Shown here one piece after another: positions 17,346 through 26,577 of a stretch of DNA of 64,000 nucleotides. A program made the position numbers and the translations under genes. The notes beneath the pieces are model-generated. The model did no database searches and had not been told where the DNA came from. It worked only from the letters and a program-made list of their open reading frames with translations. Position 1 is the first letter of the stretch. Each line of letters starts with the position of its first letter. Source of the stretch: Haloarcula litorea (GTDB lineage: Archaea > Halobacteriota > Halobacteria > Halobacteriales > Haloarculaceae); assembly GCF_029338195.1 (NCBI RefSeq), contig NZ_CP119779.1, forward strand, positions 620,001-684,000, written 5' to 3'.

Positions 17346-18452
17346 GTGATCCCCGGGGCCGACGAGTACGGCGTCGACGTCGACGTCCGCGCGGACGACA
17401 TCGAGCGCCTGCTGTCCGTGACGCCGGCCGACGTCGACGCGGCCGACGAACTCTCCTTCTGCCGGAACGTGTTCGTCCCGCTGACGACCGCCTGCCGGTA
17501 CACCTGCACCTACTGCACCTACTACGACCCGCCGGGACAGGCCGACCTGATGACGCCCGAGGAGGTCCGCGAGACCTGCCGCCGGGGGGCCGACGCCGGC
17601 TGTACGGAGGCGCTGTTCACCTTCGGCGACGACCCCGACGACCGCTACACCGAGATCCACGACCGGCTGGCCGAGTTGGGCCACGACTCCATCCACGAGT
17701 ACCTCCGCGAGGCCTGCGAGATCGCGCTGGACGAGGGACTCCTGCCACACGCCAATCCCGGCGACCAGACCCGCGAGCAGATGGCCACCGTCGCCGACCT
17801 GAACGCCTCGATGGGCGTGATGCTGGAGACCACGGCCGACGTGCGGGCCCACGGCGGCCCCCGGGCGAAGTCGGCGGGCCAGCGGCTCGCCACCATCCGA
17901 ACCGCCGGCGAACTGGGCGTCCCGTTCACGACGGGCGTCCTCGTCGGGATCGGCGAGGACTGGCCCGACCGGGCCGAGAGCCTGCTGGCCATCCGCGAGC
18001 TCCACGAGCGGTACGGCCACGTCCAGGAGGTGATCGTCCAGCCGGTCGTCGAGAACGAGCGCTGGGACCGCGGCTCGCCCGACCTGGCGACGATGCGCCG
18101 CGCGACGGCGATGGCCCGCGCGGCCCTGCCCGACGAGGTGTCGGTCCAGGTGCCGCCGAACCTCGCGCCCGCCCGGGAGGTGACCGACTGCGGCGTCGAC
18201 GACCTGGGCGGGGTCTCTCCGGTGACCGTCGACCACATCAACCCCGAGTACGAGTGGCCCGCGCTGCGGGAACTCCGGGCCGTCGCCGACAGCGCGGGCG
18301 TGCCCCTGCGTGAGCGGCTGCCGGTGTACGAGCGGTTCGTCGACGCGGGACGGCTCCCCGAGCGGATCGCCGCGGCCATCGACGCGGACGACGACGCCGG
18401 CCGGCGGTTCCGGTCGGTGTTGGCCGACGGCGAGAACCCCGCCGACGCGTGA
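17346..18452 (+). CDS. cofG: FO synthase subunit CofG (7,8-didemethyl-8-hydroxy-5-deazariboflavin synthase)
   Basis: 368 residues from a GTG at 17346 (VIPGADEYGVDV). Radical-SAM signature CRYTCTYC (C-x3-C-x2-C, residues about 52-59) followed by TYYDPPG, and later a TTGVLVGIGEDW segment and VPPNLAP near the C-terminus, as in CofG. With CofH it builds the deazaflavin FO chromophore of coenzyme F420 from tyrosine and a ribityl-uracil. A T-run (17316-17320) in the 47 bp upstream gap may separate it from the preceding gene. It converges on cofH. GTG was chosen since no ATG lies in frame nearby. Confidence 0.92.
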   Translation: MIPGADEYGVDVDVRADDIERLLSVTPADVDAADELSFCRNVFVPLTTACRYTCTYCTYYDPPGQADLMTPEEVRETCRRGADAGCTEALFTFGDDPDDRYTEIHDRLAELGHDSIHEYLREACEIALDEGLLPHANPGDQTREQMATVADLNASMGVMLETTADVRAHGGPRAKSAGQRLATIRTAGELGVPFTTGVLVGIGEDWPDRAESLLAIRELHERYGHVQEVIVQPVVENERWDRGSPDLATMRRATAMARAALPDEVSVQVPPNLAPAREVTDCGVDDLGGVSPVTVDHINPEYEWPALRELRAVADSAGVPLRERLPVYERFVDAGRLPERIAAAIDADDDAGRRFRSVLADGENPADA

Positions 18453-18598
18453 GCCGTTCGGCGGTGCCGAACCGGCCCAGTTCGTCCGACGATCCCGGAC
18501 GACCTAGACGGCTAGGTGAAGAGGTTTTGTTCACTGCCACCCAACTCACTGGATGCCCGGGGCGTGCCTCTGACAGCCAACCCGGGACGACGCCGTCA

Positions 18599-18622
18599 CG
18601 GGCCGGTCTCGGCCCGGTTTTT
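18599..18622 (+). terminator. Hairpin-T-run terminator between convergent cofG and cofH
   Basis: CGGGCC and GGCCCG arms flank a 6-base loop and are followed by GTTTTT on the plus strand. It lies about 150 bp after cofG and touches the cofH stop codon. Confidence 0.5.
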
Positions 18623-19977
18623 CACCGCTCCCGCTCGACCAGTGGCGTCCCGTCGGCCTTCGGTCCGAGCCGCGGCCCCAGCACGTCGGCGTCGGGGTCG
18701 ACGGTGCGACGCCGCTCGTAGTCCGTCGACCGCTCGACCGGCGTGCGGCCGACGGCCGAGATCATGTCCGCGTACTCCCTGACGGAACGGAACTCGCCGT
18801 AGTCGCCGCCGGCCCGTTTGGTGATCTCCTCGGAGAGGATCGTCCCCATGAAGTCGTCGGCCCCGCAGGTCAGCATCTTCAGCCCCTGCGCGTCGCCGTA
18901 CTTCACCCACGAGGACTGGATGTGCGTGACGTTGTCGAGGAACAGCCGGGAGACGGCGATCATCAGCTCGTCCTCGTCGGCGCTGGCTCCCCCCGAGACC
19001 ATCCCGCGCTCGTACAGCGGCGTCGCCTCGTGGACGAACGACAGCGGGACGAACTCCGTGATCGCCCCGGTCCGGTCCTGGAGCTCGCGGACCCGCCGGA
19101 GGTGTTCGACCCGGTGGCGGGCGTTCTCGACGTGACCGTACATGATCGTCGCCGTCGTGTCGAGGCCGACGGCGGCGGCCGCCTCCATCGCGGCGATCCA
19201 CTCGTCGGTCCCGATCTTCCCGGGACAGATGACCTCCCGGACCTCGTCGACCAGGATCTCCGCCGCGGTGCCGGGGACGCTGTCCAGGCCCGCGTCGGCG
19301 AGTCGTCCGAACACCTCCTCGTAGCTCCAGTCGGTGCCACGGCGGGCGTGGTAGGCCTCCTCGGGGGTCATCGAGTGGACGTGGACGCCGCCGACGGCCA
19401 TCGCCCGGATCTGCTCGCAGTAGGTGCCCGGGTCCGTGTCGTACTCCGCCGGCGGCCGGTAGTTCAGGTCGCCCCGGTCGCTCGTCTCGAGGACCTCGCG
19501 GTGCTCGTCGTCCAGCGCGAACGCCGGGTGCAGGCCCGACACCGAACACACCTCGTAGATGCCCCGGTCGACGGCGTCCCGGACGATCTCGCGGGACTCG
19601 GCGGGCGTCTTCGTGAACCCGTCGTGGGCCTCCTGGTACTCCGACCGGAACTGCTCGGAGCGGTCCTTGAAGTTACAGAACAGACAGCCGGTGTTGCAGG
19701 CCGTCGTCACGTTGTTGTTGAGGTTGGCGACGAACGTGACCTCGTCGCCGACCACCTCGGCCCGCCGGCGGTCCGCGGCCTCCAGCACCTGCTCCTTGCG
19801 GGCGGGGTCGATCCCCGAGGTGTCGGTCCCGGTGGTGATGAGTTCGACGCCGTCGTCGACGGTGAGACGGTCCCCGGCCCGAGCCTTCGCCAGCGCGTTC
19901 TCGAAGGACTGGTCGCTGACGGCGCGGTGGGCGAAGTCGAACTCGCCGTCGGGGACGGCGTCGGGTGCGTCCGCCAT
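18622..19977 (-). CDS. cofH: FO synthase subunit CofH
   Basis: 451 residues. A helical N-terminus is followed by VTFVANLNNNVTTACNTGCLFCNFK, whose Cys residues form the C-x3-C-x2-C cluster site (about residues 92-99). Further family blocks are CSVSGLHPAF, GVHVHSMTPEE, the CPGKIGTDEW segment and TATIMYGHVEN. CofH joins tyrosine-derived 4-hydroxybenzyl radical to 5-amino-6-ribitylamino-uracil in the first half of F420 chromophore formation. At about 450 residues it is longer than typical CofH (about 360-380), mainly by an N-terminal segment, as is usual in haloarchaea. ATG at 19975-19977. Confidence 0.92.
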   Translation of the reverse strand: MADAPDAVPDGEFDFAHRAVSDQSFENALAKARAGDRLTVDDGVELITTGTDTSGIDPARKEQVLEAADRRRAEVVGDEVTFVANLNNNVTTACNTGCLFCNFKDRSEQFRSEYQEAHDGFTKTPAESREIVRDAVDRGIYEVCSVSGLHPAFALDDEHREVLETSDRGDLNYRPPAEYDTDPGTYCEQIRAMAVGGVHVHSMTPEEAYHARRGTDWSYEEVFGRLADAGLDSVPGTAAEILVDEVREVICPGKIGTDEWIAAMEAAAAVGLDTTATIMYGHVENARHRVEHLRRVRELQDRTGAITEFVPLSFVHEATPLYERGMVSGGASADEDELMIAVSRLFLDNVTHIQSSWVKYGDAQGLKMLTCGADDFMGTILSEEITKRAGGDYGEFRSVREYADMISAVGRTPVERSTDYERRRTVDPDADVLGPRLGPKADGTPLVERER

Positions 19978-20048
19978 CACTCGGGCGAAGGGAGAGGACG
20001 GGCAAAAGCGTGCGGGTCGGCGGCGAAACCGGCGGGTGTCGGTGACGC

Positions 20049-21065
20049 TCAGGCCGACGGGAGGACACCGGTCACGACCCCGGCGGTCTCGGCGACGACC
20101 CACGCGAGGAAACCGACGTAGGTCGCGACCAGCAGGTACGCCTCCCGGTCGCTCAGTTCGAGGTCGGTCCGCAGGACGGTAAAGAGCAGGACCGTCGCGC
20201 CCGTGAGCACGGCGAACATCGGGACGGCCATCGCGAAGTCGACGAGCTCGGGGCCGGCGATGAGCACGCCAACCGGCACCGCCACGAGCAGGTCGAACGT
20301 GTTCGAGCCGAGGACGTTCGCCAGCGAGGCCACGGCCCGGTCGGCCCGGGCCGCGCGGACGCTGACCAGCGTGTCCGGGAGGCTGGTCGCCGCCGCGAGG
20401 ACGGTCACGCCCAGCAGGAACTCCGGGACTGCGAAGGCCTCGCCGAACAGCCGGAGCGCGTGGACCAGCCGCTCGACGGCCACCAGGATGACGGCCAGCG
20501 CGGCCACGAGGAGGGCCCACTGCCGGCCGACGGCGATCTCGTCGGGATCGTCGGCCGGTCGGTGGTCGGTCGTGTCCTGGTACTGGATGAAGACGTAGAG
20601 CCCGTACAGCGCCAGCGGGACGAACGCCAGCGGCCGCGTCACGGTCCCCGTCAGCGTCGCGTCGCCGGGGTAGTAGATGACCGCCAGCGCGAACGTCACG
20701 AGCAGGACCGAGACCGCGAGCATGTAGAACTGGGCCTCCTTGTACACCAGCGTCCGGTTGGACTCGACGTGCTCGTCGGTCGCGATGCCGGCCACCGCCG
20801 GGATGACGAGGACGTTGAAGATGGCCGACCCGACGATGGCACCGACCCCGAGCGCGAGCGACCCCCCAAGCGCCGCGACGACGACGCTGGCCAGCTCCGG
20901 GAAGCTCGACCCGACGGCGACGACGACGGCCCCCTGTACCACCTGCGGGAGGCCGTAGTGGGTCGCCAGCCGCTCGCTCGACGCCTCCAGCCAGTCGCTG
21001 CCCTTCCAGATGGCGGCGGTCGCGGCGACGATCACGACCCCCTCGACCAACAGGTTCGCGGCCAT
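20049..21065 (-). CDS. Calcium/sodium antiporter (CaCA superfamily)
   Basis: 338 residues with about ten hydrophobic segments arranged as two inverted halves. The alpha-repeats are visible: VVVAVGSSFPELASVVVAAL (residues about 47-66) in the first and LAAATSLPDTLVSVRAA (about 224-240) in the second, each with the acidic residue (Glu, Asp) that binds the cation. A hydrophilic loop with YQDTTDHRPADDPDE separates the halves. It most resembles the YrbG/NCX-like prokaryotic exchangers; cation choice (Ca2+ against Na+ or H+) is inferred from family. ATG at 21063-21065. Confidence 0.9.
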   Translation of the reverse strand: MAANLLVEGVVIVAATAAIWKGSDWLEASSERLATHYGLPQVVQGAVVVAVGSSFPELASVVVAALGGSLALGVGAIVGSAIFNVLVIPAVAGIATDEHVESNRTLVYKEAQFYMLAVSVLLVTFALAVIYYPGDATLTGTVTRPLAFVPLALYGLYVFIQYQDTTDHRPADDPDEIAVGRQWALLVAALAVILVAVERLVHALRLFGEAFAVPEFLLGVTVLAAATSLPDTLVSVRAARADRAVASLANVLGSNTFDLLVAVPVGVLIAGPELVDFAMAVPMFAVLTGATVLLFTVLRTDLELSDREAYLLVATYVGFLAWVVAETAGVVTGVLPSA

Positions 21066-21197
21066 ACAGGGGACCGTCGGGGGACCGACAAAAGTGGTTC
21101 CACTCGGTCAAGGACCCTCCAACACTCCCGCAGTCACCGGACACCCGGTAGGTGTATTAGGGGCAGCGTTTACTTCGGCCGTCGCCGCAGTCGGGGC

Positions 21198-22073
21198 GTG
21201 ACCGACCACGGACGACGGACGTTCGCAGGCGAGTTGCCCCGCACCGACTTCCCGGCGACGGCGACGGTCGTCGATCGCATCGGGTCGTTCATCCGCGACC
21301 GCGTCGCGGCGGCCGACGCCAGCGGCGTCGTGGTGGCGATGAGCGGCGGCCTCGACTCGACGGTGTCGGCGGCCCTGGCCGCCGACGCGCTCGGTGCCGA
21401 CCGGGTGTTCGGCCTCGCGCTGCCGTGTCACAAGACCGACGCGACGGCCGCCGCCGAGGCGGGCGCACTCGCGGAGAGCCTGGGGATCGAGTTCGAGCGG
21501 GTCCACCTGCGGCCGCTGGTACACCAGTTCAGACAGACGGTCGTCCCGGCGCTCGCAGCCGACGACGGCGGGCCGGCCCCCACCGTCGACCGGGCCGTCG
21601 GCAACGCCGTCGCCCGGTTCCGCACCGTCTGTACCTACTACGCGGCCAACCGACGGGACCGGCTCGTCCTCGGGACGGCGAACCGCTCTGAGCGACTGCT
21701 GGGCTACGTCACGAAACACGGCGACGCCGCCGACCTCCAGCCGCTCGGGGACCTCTACAAGACCGAGGTCCGCGAGGTGGCCGACTACCTGGGCGTGCCC
21801 GAGGAGGTCGTCGAGGCCCCGCCGTCGGCCGGCCGGTCTCCCGGTCAGACCGACGCCGACGACCTGGGTGCGACCTACGACGTCGTCGACCCGTTCCTCC
21901 GGCGGGTCGTCGACGACCGGGTCCCGGTCGACGCCGCCCTCGACGGCCTCGCGCTGGATCGAGAGACCGCCGGCCGCCTGCACGCGATGTGCCGCGCGAC
22001 CGCCCACAAGCGGGCCGTCGCGCCGACGCCCGGCGTCGTCGACCGGCCGAGCCGGCCGTTCGCCCCCGAGTGA
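21198..22073 (+). CDS. nadE: NAD synthetase (ammonia- or glutamine-dependent NadE)
   Basis: 291 residues from a GTG at 21198. The PP-loop is [16 protein letters not shown] (residues about 46-61), and the downstream blocks [36 protein letters not shown] and [17 protein letters not shown] are diagnostic for NAD synthetase (binding deamido-NAD and the adenylate). It converts deamido-NAD to NAD+. There is no nitrilase-type glutaminase domain, so it should use ammonia or a separate glutaminase. It is followed after 35 bp by purC on the same strand. Confidence 0.94.
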   Translation: MTDHGRRTFAGELPRTDFPATATVVDRIGSFIRDRVAAADASGVVVAMSGGLDSTVSAALAADALGADRVFGLALPCHKTDATAAAEAGALAESLGIEFERVHLRPLVHQFRQTVVPALAADDGGPAPTVDRAVGNAVARFRTVCTYYAANRRDRLVLGTANRSERLLGYVTKHGDAADLQPLGDLYKTEVREVADYLGVPEEVVEAPPSAGRSPGQTDADDLGATYDVVDPFLRRVVDDRVPVDAALDGLALDRETAGRLHAMCRATAHKRAVAPTPGVVDRPSRPFAPE

Positions 22074-22108
22074 GAAACGTCTTTGCCCCCGGCCGACAAG
22101 CGCCGGTG

Positions 22109-23143
22109 ATGACGAGCGTCAAGGAGTTCCGCGTGGACGAGCGCGCGACGGCCACCGACCTGGGCCGTGGCGCGTTCGTGTTCACCGACGACTACTCCGT
22201 CTTCGACTGGGGGAAGATGCCCGACGAGATCCCCGACAAGGGGGCGTCGCTGTGTACGATGGGGGCGTACAACTTCCAGCTGCTGGAGGAGAACCACGTC
22301 CCGACCCACTACGAGGGCGTCCGGATCGACGGCCACGACGGGACGCTGGACCTCGGCGAGGCGCTGTCGACCGGAGCCGTCCCCGAGGAGATGGTCATCT
22401 CGCTGACGCAGGTGCCGGACCTGCCCTTCGCCGACGGCTCCTACGACTACGACGCCTACCACGACGCGGCCGGGGAGAACTACCTCGTCCCGCTGGAGAT
22501 CGTCTTCCGGAACCGGGTCCCGGTCGGGTCGTCGCTGCGCTCGCGGACCGACCCCGCCGACCACGGCCTCGACTTCGAGGAGTGGCCCGACGACGCCGTC
22601 GACCTGCCGGAGCCGGTGGTGGAGTTCTCCACCAAGTACGAGGAACAGGACCGCTACCTCGACCGCGAGGAAGCCGACCGCATCGCCGGCGCGGCGAGCA
22701 TCGACCGCCTCGAAGAGCTGGCCCTGGCCGTCAACCACGTCGTCACCGACCGGGCCGCCGAGGCCGGCCTCGTCCACGAGGACGGGAAGATCGAGTGTCT
22801 CTACCACGGGGGGCAGCTGCGCGTCGCTGACGTGGTCGGCACCTTCGACGAGAACCGGTTCTCCCACGACGGCCAGCAGGTCTCCAAGGAGGTCGTCCGC
22901 CAGTACCACAAGCGCACCCAGCCGGAGTGGGTGGAGGCCGTCGGCGAGGCCAAGCGCCGCGCCGATGCGGAGGGCGTCGCCGACTGGAAGGCGCTGTGTG
23001 AGCGCTCGCCGGAACCCCTCGACGAGGCCGTGATCGCGGCCGCTCGCGACCTCTACTGTGCCGGCACGAACGCCTACGTCGGCGGCGACGTGTTCGACGC
23101 GCCGTCGCTGGACGCCGCCGTCGACGCCGTCCGGGACCTCTAG
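22109..23143 (+). CDS. purC: Phosphoribosylaminoimidazole-succinocarboxamide synthase
   Basis: 344 residues, longer than the bacterial enzyme (about 240) as is usual for haloarchaea. SAICAR-synthetase features include [22 protein letters not shown] (residues about 21-42), [15 protein letters not shown] (about 126-140), and the aspartate-binding segment [13 protein letters not shown] (about 175-187); LIDEDGKIE-like VHEDGKIEC and DENRF blocks follow. It joins CAIR and aspartate in purine synthesis. Its TAG stop shares CTAG with the convergent gene's stop. Confidence 0.93.
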   Translation: MTSVKEFRVDERATATDLGRGAFVFTDDYSVFDWGKMPDEIPDKGASLCTMGAYNFQLLEENHVPTHYEGVRIDGHDGTLDLGEALSTGAVPEEMVISLTQVPDLPFADGSYDYDAYHDAAGENYLVPLEIVFRNRVPVGSSLRSRTDPADHGLDFEEWPDDAVDLPEPVVEFSTKYEEQDRYLDREEADRIAGAASIDRLEELALAVNHVVTDRAAEAGLVHEDGKIECLYHGGQLRVADVVGTFDENRFSHDGQQVSKEVVRQYHKRTQPEWVEAVGEAKRRADAEGVADWKALCERSPEPLDEAVIAAARDLYCAGTNAYVGGDVFDAPSLDAAVDAVRDL

Positions 23144-23772
23144 GCGATGTCGCGGCTGGTGTCGACGACGACCCGTTCGGTCAGTTCCAGCGCCAGCGTC
23201 TCGGTCAGCGCCGAGCCGCCGCGGAACTTCGGGACCGCCAGCAGGGACTCGACGCCGTCGGCGTCGACCGTGGTCCGGAGCGACAGGACCACGTCGGCGA
23301 CGTGGGTGGTCCGATCGCGCTGGGCCGGCGGATCGGTCCCGTCGAGGCAGTGCAGCACCGCGACCCCCTCGGTGTCCGCGGCCCAGCTCTGGAGCGCCGC
23401 GAGGAACGCCCGGTAGCGCCCGGGGTCGCGGCGTTCGAGGACGTCCACGGGGTCGACGACGACCGATCCCACGGCCACCCCGTCGACGATCCGCCGGACC
23501 GACCGCAGCGGCGTCTCGTGGTCGACGGCGTGGACCTCGACCCCCGCGAGGTCGACGCCCGCGGCCCCGAGAGCCGTCCGTACCGAGCGCGCGGTCCGCT
23601 CGGTCGTGACGTAGTGTGTCTCGCGCTGCGTGGCCAGTCGAGAGAGGAGCAGTTCGGCCTGGCTGTCCGGCGGCGCGGTGAGTGCCACCACCGTCCCCCC
23701 GGGGAGACCCCCGCCCAGTTTCCGGTCCAGCGCCCGGACCCCCGTCCGGTGCCGGTCGCGTTCGTGTGACAC
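23140..23772 (-). CDS. RAD55/KaiC-like RecA-fold protein with degenerate P-loop
   Basis: 210 residues from a GTG at 23770-23772 ([22 protein letters not shown]). The entry motif [25 protein letters not shown] is that of RadA/KaiC relatives, but the P-loop place reads [11 protein letters not shown], without GKT/S. The Walker B-like strand [13 protein letters not shown] and the terminal LEL-strand remain. It therefore looks like a RecA-fold pseudo-ATPase, perhaps a regulatory or chemotaxis/taxis-associated partner. An ATG 57 bp upstream (23827-23829) would add an Arg-rich stretch that looks non-coding, so GTG is preferred. Confidence 0.72.
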   Translation of the reverse strand: MSHERDRHRTGVRALDRKLGGGLPGGTVVALTAPPDSQAELLLSRLATQRETHYVTTERTARSVRTALGAAGVDLAGVEVHAVDHETPLRSVRRIVDGVAVGSVVVDPVDVLERRDPGRYRAFLAALQSWAADTEGVAVLHCLDGTDPPAQRDRTTHVADVVLSLRTTVDADGVESLLAVPKFRGGSALTETLALELTERVVVDTSRDIA

Positions 23773-23907
23773 GGCACGCCGGACTCGGCCCCTCAGGGCC
23801 TTTGTAACGCGTCCCGTACCCGTCGCCACGACGCGAGCAAAGAGCGTGAGAACGATCCGTAGGCGGTCGCTTCCGGGCGCGCCGCGTCCCAGCGGTACCG
23901 CCCCGGC

Positions 23908-24879
23908 TCAGTCGTCGGCTTCCGGCTCGGGCTCGTCCGCCACGAACTCGCCGAGGCCGTCGATGGGTCGGTCGGGGTTGGCGTCGTCCAGCACCTCGGG
24001 TGCCCCCAACTGTGCGTCGGTCTCGTCGGGGTCGCGGAGCTTCGTGCGGCCGCGGTGGACCGTCACCTCGTCGTCGAGGTGGAGCCCGATGGCCTCGACG
24101 AGCGCCTCGGCCTCCAGCGGTTGGCCGATCCGCTGGAGGTCCGCCTCGGTGGCGTCGTCGGGGACGTTGAACGCCCGCTGGGTGATGATCGGGCCCTGGT
24201 CCAAGTCCGTCGTCACGTAGTGGGCGGTGACGCCGGCGATGCGGACCCCCTCCTCGATGGCCTGCATGTACGCCGACGCGCCGGGGAAGGCGGGCAGCAG
24301 ACTCGGGTGGACGTTGATGATGCGGCTCTCGTAGCGGAAGACGACGTCCGGCGAGAGGATGCGCATGTAGCGGGCCAGCACGACGAGGTCGACCTCGTAC
24401 TCGCCCAGCAGCTCCAGCAGGCGGTCCTCGTCGGGCGTCCCCTTCTCGTCGCCGATGTCGTGGAACGGGACATCGTACTTCTCGGCCAGCGGTTCGAGGT
24501 CGTCGTGGTTGCCGATGACCACCTCGATGTCGGCCCCGAGGTCGCCGTTGGCCCACGCCTCGAACAGCGCCTCCAGGCAGTGGGACTCCTTCGTGACCAG
24601 GACGGCGATGGACTGGGTCTCCCGGTCGGCGGGGAACCGGACCTGCACGTCGACGCCCAGTTCCTCCCCCAGTTCGTGGAGGTCCTCGCGGAGTTTCCCC
24701 TCCGTGGTCACCATCTCCGCGGTGTCGACGTGCATCGTCATCCGGAAGACCCCCTCGCGGACCGCCTGATCGAGGTCCTCGATGTTGATGCCGCGCTCGA
24801 ACAGCAGCGACGTGACCTCGGCGATGAGTCCCGTGTCGTCGTCGCCGACGACGGTGATCTCCGTGAGGCCGTGTGTCAC
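23908..24879 (-). CDS. purU: Formyltetrahydrofolate deformylase-type protein (ACT + formyltransferase domains)
   Basis: 323 residues from a GTG at 24877-24879 (VTHGLTEITVVGDDDTG). Residues 5-80 are an ACT domain; residues 90-280 a formyltransferase domain with VEVVIGNHDDLEPLA, RYMRILSP, INVHPSLLPAFPGA (catalytic Asn/His region) and the Asp-bearing HYVTTDLDQGPII. An acidic tail of about 40 residues ends it. PurU hydrolyses 10-formyl-THF to formate and THF. In this organism it could instead or additionally serve as GAR formyltransferase, as no purN is in the window; that is speculation. A tiny 11-codon frame overlaps its start (see findings). Confidence 0.9.
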   Translation of the reverse strand: MTHGLTEITVVGDDDTGLIAEVTSLLFERGINIEDLDQAVREGVFRMTMHVDTAEMVTTEGKLREDLHELGEELGVDVQVRFPADRETQSIAVLVTKESHCLEALFEAWANGDLGADIEVVIGNHDDLEPLAEKYDVPFHDIGDEKGTPDEDRLLELLGEYEVDLVVLARYMRILSPDVVFRYESRIINVHPSLLPAFPGASAYMQAIEEGVRIAGVTAHYVTTDLDQGPIITQRAFNVPDDATEADLQRIGQPLEAEALVEAIGLHLDDEVTVHRGRTKLRDPDETDAQLGAPEVLDDANPDRPIDGLGEFVADEPEPEADD

Positions 24880-24971
24880 GCCTGCCACCTCCGGACGGTG
24901 TGACGGCTCATTACCACTCGGTTCGGCTGAGGCGATGCAAAAGCCTTCGTTTTCCGCCGCCGTGGCGTCAT

Positions 24972-24979
24972 CACTATAC
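24972..24979 (+). promoter_or_regulatory. TATA-like element for the receiver-GAF gene
   Basis: CACTATAC is centred about 27 bases before the GTG start at 25003 and fits a leaderless transcript. Confidence 0.45.
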
Positions 24980-25002
24980 TGCTCCGGTGCAAGGTCGGAG
25001 GT

Positions 25003-25884
25003 GTGAGTGCCGACAGCCCGACTGTTGTCTACGCCGACCCCGACGAGACCGGCCGCGAGACGACGGCCGCGGCGTTGACGGACGCCAGTCTGCAGGTAGT
25101 GACGACGCCGACCGTCGCCGAGACGGAACGGGCGCTCGCCGAAAGGCCCGACTGCGTGGTCACGGCCGCGACGTTCCCCGACGGCGACGCCGCCGACGTT
25201 GTCACGGCCGTCCGCGACGCGGAGCCGGACTGCCCGTGTGTGGTGTACGCCGCGGAGTCGCCGGCCGACCTCCCCCGCGGCGGCCCCGGACAGGTCGTCG
25301 AATACGTCCCACGGACGGTCCCGAACGCGGCGGAGCGACTGGCCGAGATCGTCGCGGCGGCGGCCAGCGAGCCGACACAGGCCGCCTACCCCGTCCCGGC
25401 CGACGAGGCCGAGCGACTGGCGGCCCTCCGACAGTACGACGTCGAGTCGCTGTCGGCCGCGGAGACGTTCGACCGCCTGACCGCACTGATCGCCAGCCAC
25501 TTCGACATCGACGTGGCCTTCGTCGGCCTGGTCGACGAGCACGAGGAGCGGTTCGTCGCCTGCGAGGGCGCGAACTGGCGGACGCTGGCCCGCGAGGACA
25601 CCATCTGTACCCACACCATCCTCACCGAGGAGGTGATGGTGGTCGAGGACACCCACGAAGACCCCCGGTTCGACGGGAACGAGCGGCTCGACGAGCTCGA
25701 CATCCGCTCGTACGCCGGCGCTCGGATCACGGACGGCGAGGGCCGAGCGCTGGGCGCGGTCTGCTGTACCGACGACGAACCCCGCTCGTACACGCGCGCC
25801 GAGCGGGACGACCTCCGTCGGTTCGCCGACGAGGTGGCCGAACAGCTGCAGCTCCGGCGGCGGCTCGACGGAGGTGCCGGCTGA
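25003..25884 (+). CDS. Pseudo-receiver plus GAF domain regulator
   Basis: 293 residues from GTG 25003. Residues 5-118 have the receiver fold (VVYADPDETGRETTAAAL, a CVVYAAES strand and a C-terminal VPRTVPNAAERL helix), but the phosphoacceptor strand reads DCVVTAATFPDGD, with Ala where Asp is expected, so classical phosphorylation is unlikely. Residues 140-285 form a GAF domain (FDRLTALIASHFDIDVAFVGLVD, CEGANW, EDTICTHTI, RSYAGARI, GAVCCTDD). GAF domains bind small ligands or chromophores. The next gene, a RecA-fold relative, starts one base after its stop, indicating a two-gene operon. Confidence 0.78.
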   Translation: MSADSPTVVYADPDETGRETTAAALTDASLQVVTTPTVAETERALAERPDCVVTAATFPDGDAADVVTAVRDAEPDCPCVVYAAESPADLPRGGPGQVVEYVPRTVPNAAERLAEIVAAAASEPTQAAYPVPADEAERLAALRQYDVESLSAAETFDRLTALIASHFDIDVAFVGLVDEHEERFVACEGANWRTLAREDTICTHTILTEEVMVVEDTHEDPRFDGNERLDELDIRSYAGARITDGEGRALGAVCCTDDEPRSYTRAERDDLRRFADEVAEQLQLRRRLDGGAG

Positions 25885-25885
25885 G

Positions 25886-26539
25886 ATGGCGGCCCAGAAG
25901 CCGTCGCCCTACGAGTTCGCCGACCTCCCGCTGTCGCCGGTCGACCCGGGGACGAACCTGCTGGTGGCCGGACCCACGCTGGGCGGGACCCGCGAGGTCC
26001 TCCTCCGCCTGCTGCTTGGCGGCGACGGCGTGGTCGTCGTCACCGCCGACACCGGCGCTCGCCAGGTACTGGAGGCCTTCGAGGGGCTGGGCGGCCGGCG
26101 GACCGACGGCGTCCGCGTGGTCGACTGCACGCAGGAGGACACCAGCGGCCTCGGGAGCGGCGTCGCCACCGTGGGGACCCCGGCCGACCTCACCGGTATC
26201 GGCATCGAGTACTCCAACCACTACGAGCAGGTGTACGCCCGCGGCTACGACGCCGTCAGGACGGGCATCCACACGCTGACGCCGCTGCTGGTCTACAGCG
26301 ACGAGGTCCGTCCCGTCTTCCGGTTCGTCAACACCGTCACCAGCCGCGTCCGGACCGCCGACGGGCTGGGCCTCTGTGCCATCGACCCCGAAGCCCACGA
26401 CGACCGCGTGGTCGGCAGCGTCACCCAGCCCTTCGACGGCCGGATCGAGGTCCGCGAGGGCGAGACCGGCCCGGAACTGCGCGTCCAGGGCCTCGAGGAC
26501 CAGCCGACGACGTGGACGAGCGCCGACGCGCGGGCATAA
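25886..26539 (+). CDS. RecA-fold protein without a P-loop (DUF7504-like), operon partner of receiver-GAF gene
   Basis: 217 residues. The opening PSPYEFADLPLSPVDPGTNLLVAGPTLGG resembles the start of the protein at 16741 (PGTNVLVTAPS), and again the Walker A site lacks GKT/S. A VVVVTADTGARQVLEAF strand-helix, DLTGIGIEYSNHYEQ, and a terminal FDGRIEVREGETGPELRVQG strand set complete the KaiC-like fold. Probably a binding or signalling protein acting with the adjacent receiver-GAF protein. The ATG at 25886 follows the preceding TGA by one base. Confidence 0.72.
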   Translation: MAAQKPSPYEFADLPLSPVDPGTNLLVAGPTLGGTREVLLRLLLGGDGVVVVTADTGARQVLEAFEGLGGRRTDGVRVVDCTQEDTSGLGSGVATVGTPADLTGIGIEYSNHYEQVYARGYDAVRTGIHTLTPLLVYSDEVRPVFRFVNTVTSRVRTADGLGLCAIDPEAHDDRVVGSVTQPFDGRIEVREGETGPELRVQGLEDQPTTWTSADARA

Positions 26540-26577
26540 CGCAAGCGTTTTCTCCGGGCCACGCCGCCACGTCAGTA

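Noticed and set aside
23773-23829. Upstream ATG for the RecA-fold gene ending at 23140
   Set aside because: Would add a basic MATGTGRVTKALRGRVRRA stretch unlike the acidic proteome; the GTG at 23772 begins at the family-like region.
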